Position numbers and translations under genes: made by a program. A DNA stretch of 64,000 bases from Salibacterium aidingense DSM 18341 (lineage in GTDB: Bacteria > Bacillota > Bacilli > Bacillales > Marinococcaceae), in the NCBI RefSeq assembly GCF_000429685.1, contig NZ_AUCI01000003.1:1-64000 (forward strand). Direction: 5' to 3'. The notes under the pieces were generated by a model. It did no database searches and had not been told where the DNA came from. It worked only from the letters and a program-made list of their open reading frames with translations. Position 1 is the stretch's first letter, and each line of letters starts with the position of its first letter. Of the stretch, positions 45,144 through 52,263 are shown in pieces.

Positions 45144-46976
45144 TTATTTTATTTTGATATCATACGCTTCCATCCAGTAATTCACCTGCCAGAAATATGC
45201 CAATAGCTGCGGTCCGCTCATGAGCTGGCCGTACCATGGCCGGGGAAAAGAAGAGCCTTGACTGTTTACCAGACGTTTCAATTTTTTAGGATCTATCAGA
45301 TCGTACAAGGGAGCATCATTCTTCTCCAGCACGTTCTGCAGTTTGCGGGTCATTCCTTCTGTATAACGGGGGTGATGAGTTTTTGGATAAGGGTTTTTCT
45401 TTCGGTATAAGACATCCTGAGGCAGCACCCCTTTTAAGGCTTCCCGCAGAATTCCTTTTTCTTTTCCTCCGTACCTCTTCCACTCAGCAGGGATATTCCA
45501 AACGTATTCTACCAGTTCATGATCTGCAAAAGGCACCCTGACTTCAAGGCTGGCCCGCATACTCATCCGGTCCTTTCTTTCCAGAAGGGTCTGCATAAAC
45601 CATTGCATGTTAAGATATGACATTTCTTTATGGCGGCGCTCCTCCCTGTCTTCTTCCCCGTTTAGAGGAGTCTCCTTTATCGTTTCTGTATACCGTTGAT
45701 ACGCATGCTCTTCCAGCGGCAGTTTTTTTCTCCATTTTTTATGGAGAAGTTTCTGGCGTTCAGGCAGGGAATCTATCCACGGGAAACCTTTTCTATTCAT
45801 TAATTCTTGTTTATAAAACCACGGATACCCTCCGAAAATCTCATCCGCACATTCCCCGGACAGGGACACCACTGCTTGGTGTTTTATTTTCCGGCAGAAC
45901 CACAATAACGATGAATCAATGTCCGCCATCCCCGGAAGATCACGTGCGATCACCGCTTCTTCCAGCTCATGAATCAATGTATCAATATCTACCGTTTCAT
46001 AGTGATGCTCGGTTCCAAACACCTCTTTCATTTGATCAATGTACCATTTGTCACTGTCCGGCTGAAAATCGTTAGCTTTAAAATATTTGTCATTTTCCTC
46101 ATAATCAATCGAAAAGGTATGGAGCTTTCCTTCGTGTCTGGCAGCTGCAAATGCGGTCAGAGCACTGGAATCCAACCCTCCTGACAGAAATGTACTGATC
46201 GGTTTATCCGATACCAGCTGTCTATCCGCGGCAGCAGAAAGGTACGACCGCACCTGATCCACTGTCTCTTCAAGTGACTCTGAATGGGACCGGCTTTGGA
46301 CGTTCCAGTAGCAGATAGATTTCTTTCCATCCCGGGAAATCTTCATCGCATGACCTGGTTTCACTTCATATATCCCTTTATAAATACCATATCCCGGAGT
46401 TCTGGAAGGGCCCAGGCTGAATAATTCCAAGAGACCCGCTTCATCGACATGCGGTTCTACACTTTCATGGGCCAGCAGTGCTTTTATTTCTGATCCAAAC
46501 AAAAAGCCGTCCCTGGTTTCTGTATAAAACAGCGGTTTGACCCCTAGTCGGTCTCTCACTAAGTACAGCTCCTGATTGGTTTCATCCCAGATCGCAAAAG
46601 CAAAGATACCATTCAATTTTTCAACACAGCGGTTTCCCCATTCTATATAAGATGTTAATACGACCTCCGTATCAGAATGAGAGGAGAACGTATGGCCCAG
46701 CTGTTTTAATTGCGTACGAACCTTTTCGGTATTATATAATTCCCCGTTGTACACCATGACATAATTACTGTTGTCGTAAATTTTCTGCATCGGCTGTCTC
46801 CCGCCGTCCGGGTCAATAACAATTAAACGGGTATGGCCAAAACCTATATGATCTGCGGCATATACGTTTTTTTCATCCGGCCCCCTGAAATGAAGGGTAT
46901 CCATCATTTTTACAATCTGCCCCTCATTTTCTTTCATATTTTTATCAAAATGAAGCCAACCAGTAATACCGCACAT
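45144..46976 (-). CDS. asnB: Glutamine-hydrolysing asparagine synthetase
   Basis: This 610-residue enzyme starts MCGITGWLHF, so Cys2 becomes the N-terminal nucleophile of the glutaminase domain; this fixes the start at 46976 rather than 47003. The C-terminal synthetase domain has the PP-loop SGGLDSSAL and the YGGKEKGILR segment. It makes asparagine from aspartate, ATP and glutamine. By length and motifs it is closest to the AsnO/AsnB group of Bacillus. Which B. subtilis paralogue it corresponds to cannot be decided. Confidence 0.93.
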   Translation of the reverse strand: MCGITGWLHFDKNMKENEGQIVKMMDTLHFRGPDEKNVYAADHIGFGHTRLIVIDPDGGRQPMQKIYDNSNYVMVYNGELYNTEKVRTQLKQLGHTFSSHSDTEVVLTSYIEWGNRCVEKLNGIFAFAIWDETNQELYLVRDRLGVKPLFYTETRDGFLFGSEIKALLAHESVEPHVDEAGLLELFSLGPSRTPGYGIYKGIYEVKPGHAMKISRDGKKSICYWNVQSRSHSESLEETVDQVRSYLSAAADRQLVSDKPISTFLSGGLDSSALTAFAAARHEGKLHTFSIDYEENDKYFKANDFQPDSDKWYIDQMKEVFGTEHHYETVDIDTLIHELEEAVIARDLPGMADIDSSLLWFCRKIKHQAVVSLSGECADEIFGGYPWFYKQELMNRKGFPWIDSLPERQKLLHKKWRKKLPLEEHAYQRYTETIKETPLNGEEDREERRHKEMSYLNMQWFMQTLLERKDRMSMRASLEVRVPFADHELVEYVWNIPAEWKRYGGKEKGILREALKGVLPQDVLYRKKNPYPKTHHPRYTEGMTRKLQNVLEKNDAPLYDLIDPKKLKRLVNSQGSSFPRPWYGQLMSGPQLLAYFWQVNYWMEAYDIKIK

Positions 46977-47047
46977 AAAAATACCCCTTTCTGAAAAAAA
47001 CACATCACTTCATTTTATTCATCCGCAGGGGGAGACGTGTATGTTTA

Positions 47048-48040
47048 TTATTGTTTTTGTAATTCAATGAGGTACCATCCGCCTTCTTTCACGACTGTAT
47101 CCATCCTTTTTATTTTAAATCCGGAGGTTTTACTGTCTTCTTTTAATTCCTTTACGGAAGGTAAGGGAAATAGATTGTGATGAACAGACAGGAAACTATT
47201 AAACGCCGCAGAAAATGCTTTCCCGTGTTTAGCATTAGACAAAGGGGAGATTACAAGCAGGGTTCCTTTCGCTGTCATCATATCCGCAGCCTTTTCAAAC
47301 AAAGACGGGCGGCTTTCACGTGGAAAATAGTATAATACGTTATTCATCATAATCATTTCCATACGGCGGTCATTTCCCTCCACCGCCATCATATCATCAT
47401 GCCTTACTTCTACCGCAGTATGTTTTAATCTGGTGTACGCTTCCTGATAAACATTTGGGTTAATCTCGATGCCAATCAGTCTCATCCGGGGATACTGATT
47501 ATATATCCTTTTCAAATACCCTCCGTAGCCGCATCCCATATCAAGCAGGGAGCCTGCCTTCCTTTTTTTAATCCTCTCCGCTATTTTGGGAAAGGCGTAG
47601 GACTCCAATAACTCAGAGGTTTGGGCCACTGTCCCGCCATACTCTTTTTCCAGATAAGGGGCTTTGCTGTTTTGGTTGATCAAACTGGGATAGTCCAGCA
47701 GCGCAGGGATATGAAGTTCAAGCATTTCTTCCAACAAGCTCCCTATGGAGTACGGACTATTTTTGGACAAATACCTTCTGTACGCTTTTTTGCTTTTTAC
47801 TTTCCCATTTCCTTTGGGCTCTAAATGCCCCAAAGTTAAGCCTACCTCTATCCACCTTCGCAGCAGCGTTTCATCCAAGTTGTATAACCTGGCGATACAG
47901 CCGGGACAGGCTGGTTTATGAAACAGATCAAATAAGTCCAGCGAATAGCCAAGATAGGCATGCCAAGCCGGAAGAAAAGCTCCCGTTTTCTTCATCCATT
48001 TCCGGGCCTGTATTAATCGTATCCAGTCTTTTACCATCAT
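47048..48040 (-). CDS. Class I SAM-dependent methyltransferase with N-terminal extension
   Basis: This is a 330-residue protein. The first 140 residues form a helical, basic region (with CPGC at about 48 and a possible winged helix). The SAM domain follows, with LLDMGCGYGGYLKRI (motif I), IGIEINPN (motif II) and MNNVLYYFPRESRPSLF (motif IV region). The arrangement resembles O-methyltransferases of secondary metabolism with an N-terminal dimerisation domain, but the target is unknown. It precedes asnB on the same strand by 71 bases. Confidence 0.78.
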   Translation of the reverse strand: MMVKDWIRLIQARKWMKKTGAFLPAWHAYLGYSLDLFDLFHKPACPGCIARLYNLDETLLRRWIEVGLTLGHLEPKGNGKVKSKKAYRRYLSKNSPYSIGSLLEEMLELHIPALLDYPSLINQNSKAPYLEKEYGGTVAQTSELLESYAFPKIAERIKKRKAGSLLDMGCGYGGYLKRIYNQYPRMRLIGIEINPNVYQEAYTRLKHTAVEVRHDDMMAVEGNDRRMEMIMMNNVLYYFPRESRPSLFEKAADMMTAKGTLLVISPLSNAKHGKAFSAAFNSFLSVHHNLFPLPSVKELKEDSKTSGFKIKRMDTVVKEGGWYLIELQKQ

Positions 48041-48136
48041 TTCACCTCGTGTCGTTCTCTGGTTTCAGCAGAGCCATCGCTGGCTCCATTCCCGCTATCC
48101 AAAACCAATAAACAAAAGGAGAAACAGGGGTCTGAA

Positions 48137-48180
48137 GAAAAGGGAGCCCGGGCGGTCTGAACGCCCGGAGCTCCCTTTTT
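48137..48180 (-). terminator. GC-rich terminator after the fructosamine-type kinase gene
   Basis: On the minus strand AAAGGGAGCTCCGGGCG pairs with CGCCCGGGCTCCCTTT around a short loop. It touches the kinase stop codon at 48182. The rest of 48041-48136 holds no gene. Confidence 0.85.
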
Positions 48181-48181
48181 C

Positions 48182-49033
48182 TTATTCAGTATATTTTTTC
48201 AGAATCCGGTCCACCGGAGAGCCGTAGCTTTCCCCAAAAATATTCAAATGCACCAGCAGGTAATAGAGCTGGTACAGAGGTTTTCTTTCTTCAAATAAAG
48301 AATCAATCTGTTTATGTTCCTGATAAGCTTGATACACTGTTTCGGAAAATCCTCCGAATAAATAAGTAAAGGCAAGTTCAAATTCATGATCCCCATACCA
48401 GACAGCGGGGTCAATAAAATAGGGTTGTCCGTCCCGTCCCGGGAGCCAGTTCCCTCCCCAAAGATCCCCGTGTAACTTTACAGGCTGATGATGGTCGGGA
48501 ATCCACTTGTCCAGGCGCTCCAATAGTCGATAGGCTCGTTTTGCTCTTGATTCCGGCAGCCTCCCCAGGGATCGGGCCAGATCGATCTGCGGCCGCAGGC
48601 GTTTCTCCCGCAGAAAAGGAAGCCAGGACTCCTCCCAGCCATTTATCTGAGGAAGCTCCCCAATAAAGTTATCTTCTTCCAGTCCAAAAACCGTCCCTTT
48701 TGTCGAATGGAGGACAGCCATCCCCCGGCCCAGCTCTTCTTCCGTACCAAAAGCAGAGCGGCCGTTTACGGGCTCCATGACGATAAATTTTTTATCCCAG
48801 GCATATACATATGGGACGGATAATGCTTCCGCCTCTGCCAAAAACTCCAGCCCCAGGGCTTCCTGCCGGAAAAAGTCAGTAGGAGCTTCTTCGTGCCATT
48901 TTATAAAATAGGAGGCACGCCCGGTATCCACCATAAAAGCCTTGCTGATACTTCCGCCGGAAACCTGTTGTATGTTCTTTACCTCTTCCTGGATGCCGGC
49001 CTGCCGTAATGCCATTGTTAAGTTTTCATTCAT
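48182..49033 (-). CDS. Fructosamine kinase family protein
   Basis: This 283-residue protein has the fold of fructosamine-3-kinases and aminoglycoside phosphotransferases. The catalytic loop is KLHGDLWGGNWLPG, the metal-binding Asp is in PYFIDPAVWYGDHEFEL, and the nucleotide loop VSGGSISKAFMV is near residue 25. The family phosphorylates ketosamines on glycated proteins so that the sugar is released. Its GTG/ATG start overlaps the phosphatase gene upstream by four bases, so the two are coupled; the pair is common in Firmicutes. Confidence 0.9.
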   Translation of the reverse strand: MNENLTMALRQAGIQEEVKNIQQVSGGSISKAFMVDTGRASYFIKWHEEAPTDFFRQEALGLEFLAEAEALSVPYVYAWDKKFIVMEPVNGRSAFGTEEELGRGMAVLHSTKGTVFGLEEDNFIGELPQINGWEESWLPFLREKRLRPQIDLARSLGRLPESRAKRAYRLLERLDKWIPDHHQPVKLHGDLWGGNWLPGRDGQPYFIDPAVWYGDHEFELAFTYLFGGFSETVYQAYQEHKQIDSLFEERKPLYQLYYLLVHLNIFGESYGSPVDRILKKYTE

Positions 49034-49491
49034 AGGTTTTCCCGCTTTCGAAGCCAGTCTAAAAAGTACTCGCAGCTGCTATGTATCATATCATACACTT
49101 CATCAAAATTTCCGGTGTGATAAGGGTCAGGTACATCTTCTCCCTGAAGGGCGGGATGAAAATCCAGGAGTTTGCCGATAAAAGGCCCTTCCGGTTCTCC
49201 CAGTTCTGTCCTATTGGCCTGATCCATCGCAATAATGTAATCGAAACGATTTACATCCTCGTCATCCAGCTGCCGGGCTGTAATGTTTTTGAACGATATT
49301 TTATTTTTCTTTAACAGCTTTCTTGTCCCTTTATGCGGAGGTTTTCCAATATGCCAGTGGCCCAGTCCGGCTGAGTCAATCTCTATGGATTCCTCTAAAC
49401 CAGCTTGTTCCACTTTACTTCGGAACACTGCTTCCGCCATCGGGGAGCGGCAGATATTACCCAAACAGAGGAATAAGACTTTTACTTTCAT
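49030..49491 (-). CDS. Low-molecular-weight protein tyrosine phosphatase
   Basis: This 153-residue phosphatase carries the P-loop C9-L-G-N-I-C14-R15-S and the general-acid Asp in DVPDPYHTGNFDEVYDMI. Relatives act on phosphotyrosine or, as YwlE does, on phosphoarginine. The start at 49491 (MKVKVLFLCLGN) has GAGGTG upstream and matches the family; a frame from 49518 extends too far. Coupled to the fructosamine-type kinase. Confidence 0.91.
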   Translation of the reverse strand: MKVKVLFLCLGNICRSPMAEAVFRSKVEQAGLEESIEIDSAGLGHWHIGKPPHKGTRKLLKKNKISFKNITARQLDDEDVNRFDYIIAMDQANRTELGEPEGPFIGKLLDFHPALQGEDVPDPYHTGNFDEVYDMIHSSCEYFLDWLRKRENL

Positions 49492-49604
49492 AAAAAAGGC
49501 ACCTCGTTTTATCTTCATTATAACCTATCTGTTTCATTATACAATAATCAGAATGGAAATGAAGAAGAGAACCATTTCCAGCTGGGGGATTGGTTCTCCA
49601 TTCG

Positions 49605-50045
49605 TTATGCGTAAATATTGACAAGCAGCCCCCGGATTTCTCCCACCTGGTCGAGAATGTCCAGACTGCTTTTCTGTTGATCCACTACTGAATTGGTTAA
49701 ATCGAGCAGTTTTTGGTCTACTTCCTCTACAATTTTATATACTTTGGTGCGTCCCCTCCGATTAAAGCCCCGCTTTTCTTCCAGATTCAGGCCGTGCTCA
49801 ACGGCTTCCTCCATAAAATCTTTCACGAGCTGCTTATATTTTCGAAGTTCTTCAACGGTACGCGATTCTGACAGGACTTTTCCTAGATCATCGATGTCCT
49901 GAATTATTTTGGTAAATCGATCGTAAGCTTTATCACTGCGGCGCTGTTCCATGATTTCAGAAAAAGTGACACCAGGGCGGGGGGCTTCTTTTGATTTTTG
50001 GGCCGGCGGTGTCGTTCCTGTCTGCATTACTTTTTGGATATCCAT
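49605..50045 (-). CDS. DUF327 family protein (YaaR-like)
   Basis: This 146-residue all-helical protein has an N-terminal polar stretch (about residues 1-30) and a helical domain with YKQLVKDFMEEAVEHGLNLEE and RTKVYKIVEEVDQKLLDL, typical of DUF327. Function is unknown. In B. subtilis yaaR is near the origin; here it follows the flagellin gene by 71 bases on the same strand, suggesting a link with flagella or the cell surface. Confidence 0.85.
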   Translation of the reverse strand: MDIQKVMQTGTTPPAQKSKEAPRPGVTFSEIMEQRRSDKAYDRFTKIIQDIDDLGKVLSESRTVEELRKYKQLVKDFMEEAVEHGLNLEEKRGFNRRGRTKVYKIVEEVDQKLLDLTNSVVDQQKSSLDILDQVGEIRGLLVNIYA

Positions 50046-50116
50046 ATGGTCACGACCTTTTCCGTCAATCTAGGGTCATTTTATCATAATTTGTTTAAAC
50101 GTAAACAGAGGCTCTC

Positions 50117-51469
50117 CTATTGGAGAAGCTGGAGCACGCCCTGCGGCATTTGGTTGGCCTGGGCAAGCATTGCTGTCGCTGATTGATTAATGATATTATT
50201 TCTTGTGAATTCGGTCATTTCCTGGGCCATGTCCGCGTCACGAATTCTAGATTCCGAAGATGACAGGTTTTCATGGGTCACCTGTAAATTGTTGACGGTA
50301 TGTTCAAAACGGTTCTGCACGGCTCCTAATTTGGCTCGAGCGTCAGACACCTGATTAATGGCATTATCAAATTTTTCCAACGCAGCCGCTGCGCCTTCCG
50401 ACGTTGTCACATCGACATCAGCAATGCCGAGTTCCTCTGAATCCAGTTCCGGAATATCCACCATCACCTGCTGATCCGAATTCGGCCCGATCTGAAACGC
50501 CAAAGCGTTATTGGTGACTTCAAAATTAGTTGTCCCATTATCAATGTCTGAATCAAACGGAATTTCCAGACCTCCGATACTTACTTTTCCATTTTTCGTA
50601 TCAAAGTCTGATATCGTCTCAACTTCTTCTCCATCCAGAAATAGTGTCACTTTTCCGGAAGCTTCAGCTGTGACCTCTACACTGCCATTACCTTCGATGC
50701 TTCCAGCAGGTACCTTCATTCCTCCCACATTACTGGCCCCGCCTGTATTTACCGTTTTACTTTCAAGTTTAGCGCCGTCTGGATCAAACACAGTAACCTT
50801 AGCACTCTCATTTGCTGAATCATAGTCTTCTACTTCAACCTTATAATCTCCTAAAGGCATATCGCTATCTGTCAATTCAAAATTTGCAGGGTCGTCCATA
50901 TTCGTTCCACTATCGCTCACTGATATATTTACATCAGCACTATCTATTTCTAATTCATAACTTCCACCTTTGATATCGGTGTCTTCCGGCATTGGAGAAG
51001 AGGCAAGGCCGGCTCCATTATCAGCTTCCCCCATGCTGGCATAGACAGCACTGGAGCCGTCGAGGAGTTTTTTAGTGTTGAATTCTGTTTTTTCGGAGAT
51101 GCTGTCAATTTCTTTAGTCAGCTCATCGATCTCTTTCTGGATCTGTCCGCGGTCGTATTCGGTGTTCGAATCGTTGGCAGCCTGAACGGATAATTCCCTC
51201 ATTCGCTGCAGCATCGAATGCATTTCCTGCATCGCCCCTTCTGAGGTCTGCATGAGCGAAATACCGTCCATGGAGTTTCGTTCCGACTGCTTCAAACCTC
51301 TGATCTGAGAACGCATTTTTTCGGAAATCGCAAGGCCGGCCGCATCATCCGACGCTCTGTTAATACGAAGCCCGGAAGAGAGCTTTTCCAGATTTTTTGA
51401 AACCTGGCTTTGGTTTTGGTTTAAATTGCGGTAGGCGTTTAATGCCTGAATATTGCTGTTGATTTTCAT
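50117..51469 (-). CDS. hag: Flagellin
   Basis: This is a 450-residue flagellin. The conserved D0/D1 ends are intact: an N-terminal coil starting MKINSNIQALNAYRNLNQNQ with LSSGLRINRASDDAAGLAIS, and a C-terminal SRIRDADMAQEMTEFTRNNI ending LQLLQ. Between about residues 165 and 345 is an acidic, variable beta-rich region replacing the short B. subtilis loop (Hag is about 304 residues), which would form outer D2/D3 domains. A short hairpin overlaps the stop but lacks a clear T run. The gene follows a fliS-type gene by 15 bases. Confidence 0.95.
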   Translation of the reverse strand: MKINSNIQALNAYRNLNQNQSQVSKNLEKLSSGLRINRASDDAAGLAISEKMRSQIRGLKQSERNSMDGISLMQTSEGAMQEMHSMLQRMRELSVQAANDSNTEYDRGQIQKEIDELTKEIDSISEKTEFNTKKLLDGSSAVYASMGEADNGAGLASSPMPEDTDIKGGSYELEIDSADVNISVSDSGTNMDDPANFELTDSDMPLGDYKVEVEDYDSANESAKVTVFDPDGAKLESKTVNTGGASNVGGMKVPAGSIEGNGSVEVTAEASGKVTLFLDGEEVETISDFDTKNGKVSIGGLEIPFDSDIDNGTTNFEVTNNALAFQIGPNSDQQVMVDIPELDSEELGIADVDVTTSEGAAAALEKFDNAINQVSDARAKLGAVQNRFEHTVNNLQVTHENLSSSESRIRDADMAQEMTEFTRNNIINQSATAMLAQANQMPQGVLQLLQ

Positions 51470-51484
51470 TTCCTTCTCCCCTTT

Positions 51485-51913
51485 TTACTTTCCATAATGA
51501 AACTGTTTTTCATAAGCATTGGCTTGCTTCTTTTCAAGGCGTCCCAGTGTGTCTGTCTGAGTCTGAAGGGCTTCGTTCCAGGAAGACGCGATCCGCTGCA
51601 GCAGGTGTAACACATGCCGTGCCGTTTCTATGTTTTTTTCATAATTAGCGGCAATAAGCTGTTCATTCATATAGTTATACAAAGCATCCAGCTCATCTGC
51701 CACGATCCCGGCTTCGTAATTCAATCCTGCTCCAAGTCTTTCAATAATCTCTATTGCGCGCTGGCACTTTTGATTCGCTTCCGTGAAATGCTTCTGTTCC
51801 ATACTGGAAACTGCTTCCTCAAGATTTCGTTCACATGCTTCATACAACAGCGCGGTCAGCTGCTGCGGCGTTTTTTTTAACAACATTTCTTCACTGAGAA
51901 ACATATTTTTCAT
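51485..51913 (-). CDS. fliS: FliS-family flagellar export chaperone
   Basis: This 142-residue helical protein has the FliS pattern of four to five helices: TPQQLTALLYEACERNLEEAVSS, then KCQRAIEIIERLGAGLNYEAG, LDALYNYMNEQLIAANYEKN, and a last helix to about residue 120. FliS holds the C-terminal tail of flagellin in the cytoplasm until export. It lies directly upstream of the flagellin gene. FliD and FliT are not nearby. Confidence 0.85.
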   Translation of the reverse strand: MKNMFLSEEMLLKKTPQQLTALLYEACERNLEEAVSSMEQKHFTEANQKCQRAIEIIERLGAGLNYEAGIVADELDALYNYMNEQLIAANYEKNIETARHVLHLLQRIASSWNEALQTQTDTLGRLEKKQANAYEKQFHYGK

Positions 51914-51969
51914 CCTTTTTCAACCGGATTGTTTAGTTACCATTAATATCGGCAGTCCTGTCCCGGCTG

Positions 51970-52263
51970 TTAATATTTCTTTTCCATTTCTTCAATCAAC
52001 AGTAATACTTCCGCGATCACGGAATACAGCTGGGGCGGCACATTTTCCCCAAGGTCCATATCAAGCAGGCTTTCCAAAAGCCCTGGATCTTCCTGCAGGT
52101 ATATATCATTTTCTTCAGCCAGGGACAATATCTGCCGGGCGACGTCTCCGCTGCCCTGCGCTGTAACACGAGGGGCTTCCCCTTCATCGTATTTAATCAC
52201 CGCTGCGGTTGGGCCGTTCTGCATTCTCCGGTTTTTTTGATTAATATAATTGGAATGGATCAT
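51970..52263 (-). CDS. FlhB C-terminal-domain protein (YlqH-like)
   Basis: This 97-residue soluble protein matches the cytoplasmic tail of FlhB: AAVIKYDEGEAPRVTAQGSGDVARQILSLAEENDIYLQEDPGLLESLL. It lacks the NPTH autocleavage site of full FlhB. In Helicobacter, the comparable FlhX protein can replace the FlhB tail in switching export specificity. The ATG overlaps the stop of the FliK-like gene (ATGA), so the two are translationally coupled. Confidence 0.87.
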   Translation of the reverse strand: MIHSNYINQKNRRMQNGPTAAVIKYDEGEAPRVTAQGSGDVARQILSLAEENDIYLQEDPGLLESLLDMDLGENVPPQLYSVIAEVLLLIEEMEKKY

